From the NCBI RefSeq assembly GCF_000430645.1, contig NZ_AUMK01000003.1, positions 1-64,000 on the forward strand: 64,000 nt of DNA, written 5' to 3'. Below are positions 8,401 to 16,050 of the stretch, in pieces (positions within the stretch are counted from its first letter, which is position 1; every line of letters starts with the position of its first letter). Below the pieces are notes generated by a model. That model saw only the letters and a program-made list of their open reading frames with translations. It ran no database searches and was not told the DNA's origin. A program made the translations under genes and the position numbers. This DNA is from Aquimarina latercula DSM 2041. Its GTDB lineage: Bacteria > Bacteroidota > Bacteroidia > Flavobacteriales > Flavobacteriaceae.

Positions 8401-10664
8401 GCTGGTGGGGTAATGTTCAAATTGGATTTGTTAGTCTTGTTTACTAGGACACCTCCATTTGGATTATTTTTAAGTAAAATGATTTCTTTCAATCTTAAAA
8501 GTTGTTGAGATAAGAATTCTATATCATTTACAGTTACACTATTTAATCTTTCTTTATGTATTAGTGCCTTTCCTCTGCTATCTAGACGCTCTTCTTTTAC
8601 AAAAAGAGCAGTGTGCGTTCTTGTTTTGATTTTATCTAAATAGAATATTTCTTTTCTTCCCCAAGTGTAACTTTTTACATTTGGATCTTCATCGTTTGCG
8701 ATATATTCTTCTCCATAGGGAGCATACCAAATAAAACTATTGCTCCATTTCCCATATTCTAAATTAACCCAATAACCTAAATCTCCATTAGAAGCAATTC
8801 CATCTCCATTATCTATAAAATCAGGACCCGTTACCGCTGTTAATAACCAATGTGTAGCATAACCCTCGTATTGCCTCTTTTCTACATAAGAATCTTCTTT
8901 GCCTCTTCTACCGTCATATAAACCATAAGTTCTACTTACAATTTCACTATTATATACTGGTAATGAGTAGTGATATGTTTTTCCGTCTGGAGAAGTTATT
9001 TTAAAACCGGCAATTCCGCCTCCAGAATATTCATAATCGATATTTGGTTTTAATAAGCCGTTATCTTCATAACTACTATTTTCTAGCATACTTCCTGTAA
9101 AGTATTCTACATATCTAGCTTTTTTCTTGTTTTCTTCAATAGTATTACCATTGGATAAATCTGTATAATCAAAAACATCATTTGCAGATAAAACAGAATT
9201 ATAGTTAATAGGATTTACTATCAAAGACGAAGTGTATTCATTTTCAAAATTAAAAGTGGGTAGAGTGTTAAACTCTATAATTTGTTTATGTAATTCATTT
9301 AGATTATCAGGTAAAGCATACTCAATTCTAAACCGATCGTCCTGTTTGCCTATTTCTTTACTTAATCCTAATAACATCCCTGATTCTTGATAAAGAGGTT
9401 TTATAGTTCCGGATAAGCCTTGTGCGGATACATTGTATGTGTCATGATTAGGTAAAACGGCATTATTGTAATCGAGATTTAATTCTTCACTTTGATTAAC
9501 AATTCCTATTTCATCTACATCCATAATATTATTAGGATGTACTCTTGTTTCACGTATACTATATCCGGGACCACAATTAATATTATCAGACCATTCTTTA
9601 CAAACAGATCCACTTCCATTAAGACAACATTTATACTGAAGTCTATACGTCTGATTTTTTAAGTTAATACCACCCGTTACATAAGAACTTCTTAATTTAT
9701 TTAGAGAATATTTAACTGTTTGTTTACCAAACCCTAAATTTATAAATGCATTATTAACTGGAATAACCACCGGTATATAATAACCACTTTGACTAACAAA
9801 GTAGTCGTCCATTTTGTAGGCTGAACTTGTAGATAAATTTATACCAGTACCTGCACCATTTATTTTTCCAGAAAGTCCTACTCCCTGAGAAGAGAGATTA
9901 AAACCTATACCTGATTTTTTATTTTTTTCTCCGGTATAAATTCCAAAACTACCAGATACATTTCCTGTATAGCTTATATCGGCACCTAGAGAAAGTGTGT
10001 TACTTCCTGAAGAAACACCTAGTCCTACACCAACACCGTTTGTTCCAATATTAGCATTGATAGAAAAAGGTGAGTTTTTACCTAAACCAATAGAACCGTT
10101 TAAAGAAGCCCCATTCGTTCCTACAGATACTCCAATACTTGCATAGTCGCTTAATCCTGCAGCAAAATACACGGAACCTCCAGATGCTCTATTATTTCCC
10201 CAAGAATATGACAGTCCTGCTGAAAATCCATTAAAACCAACTCCTACTGATGCAGTATAGTAATCATCTTCTGACCCCTTATCATAAAAATAGTCGTGTA
10301 TACGAGTTGTTGACCAATCATCGGGGTATCCATTTACACCACGATTTATTGCTCCCGGATTTAATGACCATCCTAATCCTACCCAAGAAGCTTCTTGATC
10401 CATAGCGATACCTGCATGATAAGATAAGGCTAAAGGATATCCGCCTTCTGGCGATGGTACATTTAGTAATGGTAAGACATATGAAAAATCACCAGTAACC
10501 AGATTTACCATATCTGTGGCATCTACCGGTTCAAAAGCTGCCGCTTCTGGAGCATTTGGGCCTTGTGCAGACATATTATGAGTACATAGAAGAAATGAGC
10601 AAATAATACTCATAAGTATATATTTATGTGTCATTCTTAATAGTTTTGTTTTGTATTCCTTCAT
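5475..10664 (-). CDS. Large secreted RHS/TcB-like companion protein
   Basis: About 1,729 residues. The frame is open to 10820 (a GTG overlapping the upstream stop), but the first 52 codons there are made of intergenic repeat DNA; the signal peptide (KYILMSIICSFLLCTHNMSAQ) supports a start at 10664 or 10634. After cleavage comes the conserved block DATDMVNLVTGDFSYVLPL..GLGWSLNPGAINR, typical of RHS/SpvB-TcB-like shell proteins of Bacteroidota. A glycine-rich beta-repeat region follows (residues roughly 120-270), then a Cys-rich patch, a long beta-rich middle, a jelly-roll-like segment ending VIYDDFRLVP, and one clear YD repeat (YEYDDAGRLHKTY). The end is an acidic DDDDP tail. The pairing with the RHS-core gene resembles TcB-TcC shells, so it may help build or present the toxin cocoon; that role is inferred. 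Confidence 0.75.
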   Translation of the reverse strand: MKEYKTKLLRMTHKYILMSIICSFLLCTHNMSAQGPNAPEAAAFEPVDATDMVNLVTGDFSYVLPLLNVPSPEGGYPLALSYHAGIAMDQEASWVGLGWSLNPGAINRGVNGYPDDWSTTRIHDYFYDKGSEDDYYTASVGVGFNGFSAGLSYSWGNNRASGGSVYFAAGLSDYASIGVSVGTNGASLNGSIGLGKNSPFSINANIGTNGVGVGLGVSSGSNTLSLGADISYTGNVSGSFGIYTGEKNKKSGIGFNLSSQGVGLSGKINGAGTGINLSTSSAYKMDDYFVSQSGYYIPVVIPVNNAFINLGFGKQTVKYSLNKLRSSYVTGGINLKNQTYRLQYKCCLNGSGSVCKEWSDNINCGPGYSIRETRVHPNNIMDVDEIGIVNQSEELNLDYNNAVLPNHDTYNVSAQGLSGTIKPLYQESGMLLGLSKEIGKQDDRFRIEYALPDNLNELHKQIIEFNTLPTFNFENEYTSSLIVNPINYNSVLSANDVFDYTDLSNGNTIEENKKKARYVEYFTGSMLENSSYEDNGLLKPNIDYEYSGGGIAGFKITSPDGKTYHYSLPVYNSEIVSRTYGLYDGRRGKEDSYVEKRQYEGYATHWLLTAVTGPDFIDNGDGIASNGDLGYWVNLEYGKWSNSFIWYAPYGEEYIANDEDPNVKSYTWGRKEIFYLDKIKTRTHTALFVKEERLDSRGKALIHKERLNSVTVNDIEFLSQQLLRLKEIILLKNNPNGGVLVNKTNKSNLNITPPANTYISTAKQNYSLQDDILDRNDLTSTEWNSLKNNALKIIDFSSSYSYSLAQETPNSSSGRLTLNGINFKGKKGINSIPPYKFEYNNVEKFNWKNKDDWGYNNSNPSNWSLTKITNPTGGSVEINYESDVFFTAVDHKITFDLENEKYTASNMNYNTGEFFIDSGNTDLGIQIGDSIEEVDYILTANGFLYRYKGSAQVIEQIDSNKFKVKTNDPITGGGTAPIDSFFQGLRAKYKATNQQKGGGLRVTDITVRGNNNSFKTSYDYNKESGTQTSGMVSYIPFSQNAITEAPYGSLLPSPVVMYSNVKTSSYDSNSQLVGYNKYNFKVIPHKQNDKIKFGDILEITSTETNNSNSDNQDVNISDIIIEDNLSVLGQLISTETYNKKGQQLNKVVNNFQSADNITQGIVQQSFQSYKNIDYLKDNNRDKWLINSSTIISYPSSLISTTTYNQNLTNTTNFLTHDLNSGQLLETITTSSDGVEYLTKIIPAYTVPKYSGNLDSNNDGIIDGYGMGSKVDNPTNKNMLTQTAATLTQIKDASGGWKTINADINTWNNDWTYRNYNGSTTTPTNDAEKIWRKHQTFAWKGEVDENGAYSGYTGDDDNFNWSDPDNQSNAKWIKTSTVSLYDHYSMPLESIDINENKASTKMGDDNSKVFAVANAGYTEMYYSGAEDLIDNTNYFSGEVYKASTATLSDTFHTGSKAIQVSANVKAFAVTPKAGNYKVSVWAYKGSNTNYTNTKLRAGSTTIAYHPAEVIPAGDWVQLNFYTNDIGANQEVYVYTTSGTVIYDDFRLVPIASSMSSYVYNEWDELTYIIGANNLATKYEYDDAGRLHKTYSEVMDTPEIRGGFKLNKEINYNYGNPTSNDTTNPNALSLSLGIGNANTSTTTLTATANGGTYEYEYRFAIGTSSSNLSYGSWTSSNTRSLTTNCTSTGRRYYKCQVRDKNSGATKESTGNHQRGNCGIGDDDDPIDIIQQ

Positions 10665-10700
10665 CAGTTTTGTGATTTGATGTTTTACTTTTTTTGTTTT

Positions 10701-10785
10701 TTCCTTCGACAAGCTCAGGATAATTAGTGTCTGATGTCCGATGTCCGATGTTTGTTGTTTACCCTTCGACAGGCTCAAGGTGACA
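10701..10785. repeat. Two dispersed-repeat copies flanking a heptad array
   Basis: TTCCTTCGACAAGCTCAGGA (10701-10720) and CCCTTCGACAGGCTCAAGG (10762-10780) are two variants of a TTCGACA(A/G)GCTCA(A/G)G repeat in the same orientation. Between them lies a short heptad array (10730-10757: TCTGATG, TCCGATG, TCCGATG, TTTGTTG). More heptad-like sequence follows at 10790-10815. Confidence 0.7.
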
Positions 10786-10816
10786 AATATTATCTTCCGA
10801 CATCTGTCTTCAGACC

Positions 10817-11404
10817 TCACTCAAACTTTAGTTCTAATTCGTCTTTAAATATTTTTGTTGGGATCTTAAATTTTACTTCTCCAGTATAAAAACCAAGGTC
10901 CTCAATACTAAGTGTCATATGCTCTGCATTTGTTACCATAGTTTCTTTAGGATATACTAACAAAATAGTAGTAGCGCCACTCATCCCATACATTCTAGGG
11001 TAGATATAGTCTGCCATAGCTATAGTATCTTTCTTTGGTGTATAGAAGTGAACTTTTTGTTCCATCCCAAAAGCTAGTTGATTTACCATAGCTCCAAATT
11101 GTTGTTTGTTACCCGCTACATTGCTTAGTAATTCCTGATTGTTTTTAGCCATAGATAAATTGAAATACAAGTATTGATCATATTTACTTCGTAAACTATC
11201 AATTTTTTTAGCAGAGACCTGACCACTTAATTCTTGATCTACTAATAAATCTGTTGGTTTATACACAATGGAGAAATCCACTCCGTTTACTGTTTTGGTG
11301 TGGATATATTTATTATCTGGATTATTGAGATAGTTCCATAGGTCTTCTTTAGTGTTAAAAGTAGTGTTCGAACACGAAGCTATGATTAAAGCTATCGCTA
11401 ACAT
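10817..11404 (-). CDS. Putative lipoprotein of unknown function
   Basis: 195 residues from the ATG at 11404, which begins MLAIALIIASCSN: a short hydrophobic run ending in a lipobox-like IASC, so it is probably an outer-membrane lipoprotein. The frame stays open to an ATG at 11521 that overlaps the upstream stop as ATGA, but those 39 extra codons come from a heptad repeat array and give an unusually long polar n-region; both starts remain possible. No family recognised. It has a mixed alpha/beta appearance with a repeated 'FxTPKK..'-style beta C-terminus and no catalytic motif. It sits between a four-helix-bundle gene and the TcB-like gene, so it may belong to the same surface system. Confidence 0.6.
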   Translation of the reverse strand: MLAIALIIASCSNTTFNTKEDLWNYLNNPDNKYIHTKTVNGVDFSIVYKPTDLLVDQELSGQVSAKKIDSLRSKYDQYLYFNLSMAKNNQELLSNVAGNKQQFGAMVNQLAFGMEQKVHFYTPKKDTIAMADYIYPRMYGMSGATTILLVYPKETMVTNAEHMTLSIEDLGFYTGEVKFKIPTKIFKDELELKFE

Positions 11405-11430
11405 GCATACTAGTCTTTTGGGTTTGTATG

Positions 11431-11507
11431 TCCGATGTCGAGTGTCCGAGGCCCAATGTTTGATGTCGTCTGTCTGATGTCCGATGTCCGAGGGCGAATG
11501 TTTATAG
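11431..11507. repeat. Degenerate heptanucleotide array, 11 units
   Basis: Eleven consecutive 7-nt units with no phase slip, starting TCCGATG, TCGAGTG, TCCGAGG, CCCAATG, TTTGATG, then TCGTCTG, TCTGATG, TCCGATG, TCCGAGG, GCGAATG, TTTATAG. The last base is G in every unit while the others vary. It lies between the four-helix-bundle gene and the lipoprotein start. Confidence 0.75.
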
Positions 11508-11517
11508 TTTGACTTAA

Positions 11518-11871
11518 TCATTTTATACTTTTTTTAAACGCTGTCATCATATTCATTAATTCGTAGCTATCAGCATAATACTTTTCAAATTCATCTTTAT
11601 TGATATACTTTCTTCTTTCAGCTTTATGTAAACATGTTACTACCTCTGCTAAAGATCGTATCGAGTATCCCATAAACCTTTTGAATTCCGGATTGGTTTG
11701 TCCAATAGATCCTTCAGAAATATTTAAGGCAACTGAATCCATTGCTCTTATCATTTGAGAAGAAAGATTGTACATTTCTGTTTTAGGAAAGGACTTCGCA
11801 ACTTTGTTTAGTTCTTCGCCCATATCCATTGCTTTTTGCCAAATCCTTAATTCTTCAAATTTAAATTTCAT
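11518..11871 (-). CDS. Four helix bundle protein (S23/IVP family)
   Basis: 117 residues, beginning MKFKFEELRIWQKAMDMGEEL and continuing through SSQMIRAMDSVALNISEG and an RSLAEVVTCLHKA block. These are the hallmarks of the small four-helix-bundle proteins (TIGR02436-like) often encoded inside rRNA intervening sequences or beside mobile and surface-related loci in Bacteroidota. No catalytic residues are expected; members form ring-like oligomers and their role is unsettled. It has no signal peptide, so it is cytoplasmic. Heptad arrays flank the gene on both sides, which suggests it may have arrived together with them. Confidence 0.9.
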   Translation of the reverse strand: MKFKFEELRIWQKAMDMGEELNKVAKSFPKTEMYNLSSQMIRAMDSVALNISEGSIGQTNPEFKRFMGYSIRSLAEVVTCLHKAERRKYINKDEFEKYYADSYELMNMMTAFKKSIK

Positions 11872-11890
11872 GGTTTGTTTTTTTAAAAGT

Positions 11891-12025
11891 CGGATGTCAG
11901 GAGTTCGATGTCTGATGTCTGATGTCTGATGTCAGGAGTTGGATGTCAGGAGTCGGGTGTTGGATGTCCGAGGTTTTTGTTTGACTCTTGGCCTCTGACT
12001 TCTAACACCCGACTCCTGACTGCTA
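11891..12025. repeat. Inverted heptanucleotide arrays forming a long hairpin
   Basis: Twelve in-phase 7-nt units run from 11891 to 11974 (CGGATGT, CAGGAGT, TCGATGT, CTGATGT three times, CAGGAGT, TGGATGT, CAGGAGT, CGGGTGT, TGGATGT, CCGAGGT; G fixed at positions 3 and 6, T at 7). The opposite orientation runs from 11984 to 12025 (ACTCTTG, GCCTCTG, ACTTCTA, ACACCCG, ACTCCTG, ACTGCTA). Bases 11945-11964 pair with 12001-12020 over 20 bp with a single G-T wobble, and pairing continues inward for about 10 more with two mismatches. Placed right after the OmpH-like gene, the hairpin could end or stabilise its transcript. Confidence 0.85.
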
Positions 12026-12026
12026 A

Positions 12027-12560
12027 CTATTTCCCTTCAAATTCAGCATTTAATTCTTCTAATACTTTATCTGTTAAGTCAGCAGACTCTTCTCCATACA
12101 TAATGGTTCCGCTACCGGTTGCTCCAAAAATTACTTTGTATCCGTTTTTCTTACCATATTCTTTTACGAAATCATTGATGTCATTAATAACCGTCTGCGT
12201 TACTTTCTTATCTTCCTCTTGTAGTTGCTTTTGTACGGCTTGCTGGTAATTGTTAATCTGTTGTTGTTTATTACCTAGTAATTGTTGTTTTAGCTCTAGT
12301 TCTTTTTTGCTAAGACCACTGCGTTCTTTTTCGTAAGTTTTTAATTCTTTTTGCCAATCAGCTAATAAGCTATCAACATTTGATTTCATTGTTTTTGCTT
12401 TCTCATCAAATTCTGCTTTTACAATTTTGGTTCTTTTATAACCATCTAATAGTTTATTGACATCTACATATACAAGATCAGAAGAAGATTGTAAGTAGAA
12501 AAAAGAGGCTATAGATGCTACTAATGCGATTAAGGCGATGGGTAATGCTATTTTGTTCAT
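12027..12560 (-). CDS. OmpH/Skp-family periplasmic chaperone-like protein
   Basis: 177 residues. A hydrophobic N-terminus (about 3-24, no clear cleavage motif) is followed by VYVDVNKLLDGYKRTK, matching the start of the OmpH domain. A long, charged coiled coil (roughly residues 45-130) and a C-terminal segment with YGKKNGYKVIFGATGSGTIMYG complete the family pattern. Skp-like proteins hold unfolded outer-membrane or surface proteins in a tentacle-shaped trimer in the periplasm. Unlike the chromosomal bamA-linked copies, this one lies inside an RHS/adhesin locus, so it may be a dedicated chaperone for those very large exported proteins (inference). A 150-bp gap with repeats separates it from the adhesin gene upstream. 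Confidence 0.85.
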   Translation of the reverse strand: MNKIALPIALIALVASIASFFYLQSSSDLVYVDVNKLLDGYKRTKIVKAEFDEKAKTMKSNVDSLLADWQKELKTYEKERSGLSKKELELKQQLLGNKQQQINNYQQAVQKQLQEEDKKVTQTVINDINDFVKEYGKKNGYKVIFGATGSGTIMYGEESADLTDKVLEELNAEFEGK

Positions 12561-12591
12561 TTTTTTGTTTTTTATGTCTGATTTCGGAGGT

Positions 12592-12663
12592 TTTGATGTC
12601 CGATGTTTATTTATATTTAGGGTTTTGTTTTTAAGCCGAAAGTCCGAGGTCCGATGTCAGAGG
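12592..12663. repeat. Short heptad repeat patches
   Basis: TTTGATG, TCCGATG (12592-12605) and TCCGAGG, TCCGATG, TCAGAGG (12643-12663) belong to the same 7-nt family as the larger arrays. They fill the gap between the OmpH-like gene and the adhesin gene. Confidence 0.6.
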
Positions 12664-12710
12664 TTTATTGAAGCAAAGCTTTATATTTCATTTCCTGACC
12701 TCAAACTTTA

Positions 12711-14294
12711 TTATTCTTTAGTTATTAATTTTTCTAGTTTTTCTAATCGAGTTTCGAGTTCGTTGTTTTTAGTTTCTAAAGTCTGAATTCGAGCGTTGGA
12801 TGTAATAAGTTTATTGTTTGCATCTTTGAGTTGTTTCTCTTGAGAAATTGTATAGAGCGTTAGCTCTTCTATTTTTTCTAATAGATTAAGATTCATTTGT
12901 TTTAGCTCGATACCATTTTGCTCCATTTCTGCCGCAGAAGGAATATTTGGTAAATGCCCTTGATCTTTAATATAGGCTTCTACCTCATTAATAGTTTTTA
13001 GATCATAATCTTCTAAAAACACATAATCAGGAGCCACGGCTCCGTTAAGATCTACTTTTACTTCTTGCGTATGAATGTTTCCTTTTACGGTTAGTTTGGC
13101 GTCTGGAGTGTTGGTTCCTATTCCTAATGCTCCCTCGATATATTGATTACCTACACTGTGGACTAATCTTGCCCAGGTTCCGGTACCTTCTTTGTTTGTG
13201 CTCCTGAAATACATTTTGGGATGTACGGAGTTATTTTTAATTACAATCTGACCATTATATCTATACTCAGGATTGTTGGAGCTATGATTCATATTGATAC
13301 CCCAAAACCACTGATTTGGTTCAGGAAGGTTGGTTGCGTTATAGCTTTGATAAAAACCACTTTGCCATAAAGTATTCCAGTCGGATGTGTTATTTGGATC
13401 ATTAAGTAATAATTTATCACTTTTAATTGTTCCAATTATATCCAATTTTTGAGTAGGATTCATAGTCCCAATACCAACATTACCTGTGCCATCTCCATTA
13501 ATTATGGTATGGGAAGTTGATTGGGATCCATTGATGTGTAAGTTAGAATTGACGTTATTACTGAAAGCACCAATTTCATTATTATCAATAGCAATATGAA
13601 GTCCATTTCGTGATCCGATAAGAAATGCTGGGTCTTGCCCTCTTCCTACGTCAGCATTACTATTTACATGAAGTTTTGCTTTTGGTGTAGATGTCCCTAT
13701 GCCTGTATTACCAAAATTATCAATACTTAAACCTGTGTCTAATCCAGATGTCGTACTATTTGCAATATCAAATCTCCATCCTTGACCATCTTTGTATGTT
13801 ACTAAAGAACCATTGTATTCCGAATTCATACCACGTCTTTGCATTTCAATCGAGGCAGTACCATCCGTACTTCTATGAGTCATAAACCAAGTAGATACGT
13901 GTTTATTACCAGGTGTTACACCTTTTGCAGACAAAATTAAGTTTGCACCTTGATAATTGCCAGTTCCTGTACCTTCTATATGAATGGAAGGGTTGCTACT
14001 AGAGGTTCTAATATTTCCACTTGGGCTAAAAAATACTCTATGCACATTATTAAAAGCAAAACCAATTCCTTCTGTCTTATGGATATTAATTCCATAACCA
14101 GTATTGTCAAGTGTCCCTATAGTAGGATCGTTGGCTGCAAACGTATTAGGTAGTCTAAACTCATTGCTTAATCTTAGTACAGGTGCAACAATTTCATTAT
14201 TTGTTTGTGCTTCATTATTAGTAAATGTGAACTGAGAATTACCTTTAAAACCAAGTAAAATAATTGCTGCAAAAAATAAAAAATTTTCCTTCAT
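12711..14294 (-). CDS. Secreted tail-fibre/adhesin-like surface protein
   Basis: 527 residues with a signal peptide (MKENFLFFAAIILLGFKGNSQ). The body contains repeated beta segments with 'GIGT..P..KL' motifs (NTGIGTSTPKAKLHV, VGIGTMNPTQKLDI, GIGTNTPDAKLTV), typical of phage-tail-fibre-like and adhesin proteins of Bacteroidota. A conserved C-terminal module (EVKVDLNGAVAPDYVF, LPNIPSAAEMEQNGIEL) then leads into a coiled coil that ends the protein, perhaps a trimerisation or intramolecular-chaperone-like segment. It lies 4 bp after a paralog with nearly the same C-terminal module, so the two are surely co-transcribed. Likely surface-exposed; the ligand is unknown. Confidence 0.75.
   Translation of the reverse strand: MKENFLFFAAIILLGFKGNSQFTFTNNEAQTNNEIVAPVLRLSNEFRLPNTFAANDPTIGTLDNTGYGINIHKTEGIGFAFNNVHRVFFSPSGNIRTSSSNPSIHIEGTGTGNYQGANLILSAKGVTPGNKHVSTWFMTHRSTDGTASIEMQRRGMNSEYNGSLVTYKDGQGWRFDIANSTTSGLDTGLSIDNFGNTGIGTSTPKAKLHVNSNADVGRGQDPAFLIGSRNGLHIAIDNNEIGAFSNNVNSNLHINGSQSTSHTIINGDGTGNVGIGTMNPTQKLDIIGTIKSDKLLLNDPNNTSDWNTLWQSGFYQSYNATNLPEPNQWFWGINMNHSSNNPEYRYNGQIVIKNNSVHPKMYFRSTNKEGTGTWARLVHSVGNQYIEGALGIGTNTPDAKLTVKGNIHTQEVKVDLNGAVAPDYVFLEDYDLKTINEVEAYIKDQGHLPNIPSAAEMEQNGIELKQMNLNLLEKIEELTLYTISQEKQLKDANNKLITSNARIQTLETKNNELETRLEKLEKLITKE
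12835..13106 (-). repeat. Near-identical C-terminal module, copy 2
   Basis: About 270 bp that match 14384-14655 with only around a dozen differences seen by eye; the encoded ~90 residues differ at two positions. The flanking coding sequence of the two paralogs is much more divergent, suggesting module duplication or gene conversion. Confidence 0.85.
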
Positions 14295-14298
14295 AGTT

Positions 14299-15672
14299 TT
14301 AATTGTTATTTTGTAATAATAATTCTATTTTTTTCTCAAGAGCTTTGATTTTAGCATCTCTGCTTTCTAATTCTTTAATTCTTTTCTCTTGGGCAATTGT
14401 ATAGAGTGTTAACTCTTCTATTTTTTCTAATAGATTAAGATTCATTTGTTTTAGCTCGATACCATTTTGCTCCATTTCTGCCGCAGAAGGAATATTTGGT
14501 AAGTGTCCATGATCTTTGATATAGGCTTCTACTTCATTAATAGTTTTTAGATCATAATCTTCTAAAAACACATAATCAGGAGCCACAGCTCCGTTAAGAT
14601 CTACTTTTACTTCTTGGGTATGAATGTTTCCTTTTACGGTTAGTTTGGCGTCTGGGTTTGTGGTTCCGATGCCTACATTACCATTATGAACTATTTTCAT
14701 TAAAGTTCCATTGATGTTTTTAAAATTAAAACCTCTAACAGTAGAGTTGTTATAAAGGTTTATTCCATCATCATTAACTCCAACATCTAGAGCGTACCCA
14801 CTAGAGTTAGTACCTGAAGAAAAATTAATTGTTTGTCCTCCATTTTTTACTACGAATTTTGATTGAGGATTTGTAGTTCCAATACCAACATTTCCATTTT
14901 GATGAATCCCTAGTGAACCAGCAGCGGTTTTAAGTAATAATCCATAATATCCTGCTAGCTGAACTGAAGTTTTTACATTATCATTAGAAAGATCCGTGAA
15001 ATTTCCTCTACCTAAACCGTACCAAGGGCTATCATTAATCCGATCATTTATACTTTCAATAGAAAAGTTAGATGCTCGAACTCCATCTCCTACTACATGT
15101 AGTTTTGCAGCTGGGCTATAAGTTCCAATACCAACATTAGCACCATTAACTGTAAATCTATCTGCACCATTTTCTAAATTTATTCTGAAATTAGTCAGAC
15201 TACTATCAAATCCTACATAAGCTTTTCTCGTACCATTCTTATCCTTCCAGTTAGTGTATAGCCATGAATCATCAGAAGTTTGCAAAGTCATTATACCATC
15301 ATAATTACTTACAATATGAAGAGGGGAAGCAGGATTTGAATATCCGATACCAACATAACCGTTAGGTTTAATCTTTAGGAAAGAAGTATTAAAGTCATTT
15401 TTACCAAAATTAAAACCCTGAGCGTCACTAATACGAAAACCATAGGTTGCAGCTTCTGTATTATTACCTCCATGTTTTATAGATATGTAATCTCCAACAT
15501 CAGATAACCATCCAGATCTAAATAAAGGCTTGTTAAATTGCCCATCAACTAAATTAAATACAAAGTCAGTTTTAATTTCACTAACTCTTCCTGTTGATGA
15601 TGTGCTTACTTGCCCAAAAGAAATAGTCACTAGCATCATGATTATGCTAGTTAGTAATATTGATTTTTTCAT
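14299..15672 (-). CDS. Secreted tail-fibre/adhesin-like surface protein (paralog)
   Basis: 457 residues with a signal peptide (MKKSILLTSIIMMLVTISFGQ). Like its downstream neighbour it has several 'VGIG(Y/T)..P..KLHV' beta units (GYVGIGYSNPASPLHIV, NVGIGTYSPAAKLHVV, NVGIGTTNPDAKLTV), then the shared C-terminal module and a short coiled coil ending KKIELLLQNNN. Its central region is unrelated at the sequence level to the 527-residue paralog. As the first gene of the locus it may set expression for the genes that follow. Surface localisation and an adhesive or display role are inferred from the fold type; no enzyme motif is present. Confidence 0.75.
   Translation of the reverse strand: MKKSILLTSIIMMLVTISFGQVSTSSTGRVSEIKTDFVFNLVDGQFNKPLFRSGWLSDVGDYISIKHGGNNTEAATYGFRISDAQGFNFGKNDFNTSFLKIKPNGYVGIGYSNPASPLHIVSNYDGIMTLQTSDDSWLYTNWKDKNGTRKAYVGFDSSLTNFRINLENGADRFTVNGANVGIGTYSPAAKLHVVGDGVRASNFSIESINDRINDSPWYGLGRGNFTDLSNDNVKTSVQLAGYYGLLLKTAAGSLGIHQNGNVGIGTTNPQSKFVVKNGGQTINFSSGTNSSGYALDVGVNDDGINLYNNSTVRGFNFKNINGTLMKIVHNGNVGIGTTNPDAKLTVKGNIHTQEVKVDLNGAVAPDYVFLEDYDLKTINEVEAYIKDHGHLPNIPSAAEMEQNGIELKQMNLNLLEKIEELTLYTIAQEKRIKELESRDAKIKALEKKIELLLQNNN
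14384..14655 (-). repeat. Near-identical C-terminal module, copy 1
   Basis: Partner of 12835-13106 at a constant offset of 1,549 bp with no indels seen across the module. Similarity falls off sharply just outside both ends. Confidence 0.85.
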
Positions 15673-16050
15673 AAAAACTTGTTGTTAATCACTTTTTATT
15701 TCAAAAAAAAGAAGGCGCAAATATAATTGTTTGTGGTATAACCGTAAGGGGATTTTTACGTTTGTTAATAAATGTTTAAAATTGTTAAAAACTGATAGTT
15801 GTTAATGAGTATTTTACATTTGTTTTTTCTCTATAAATCTTAATTCTTTACCCTTTAGTTTTACCTGTTACTTTCTTTTTATATAGTTAAGTGTCGTTTG
15901 TAAGAAATATGTTACCATAGAAATTTGATTTTTTTTTGGATTTTAAAAAAAAAGGGTAAAGTTTAAATAAAAAGTGTCAATATTTATTAGAGAAAAAAAC
16001 AGATCTAATAAAGATAACTAAGGGATAGATTTAAGAATGGACGGTATATA
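15673..16050. other. AT-rich gene-free region, likely promoter of the adhesin/RHS locus
   Basis: No ORF seen. A TATATTTG box on the minus strand (complement 15718-15725) lies about 45 bp before the ATG of the first adhesin gene and fits the Bacteroidota -7 consensus TAnnTTTG; no clear -33 partner was found. The rest is poly-A/T-rich sequence, also forming the 3' flank of the formyltransferase gene. Confidence 0.45.

Noticed and set aside
11431..12025. Heptad arrays as a CRISPR-like array
   Set aside because: Units are 7 nt and degenerate, with no constant repeat of 20-40 nt and no spacers; no cas genes are in the window.
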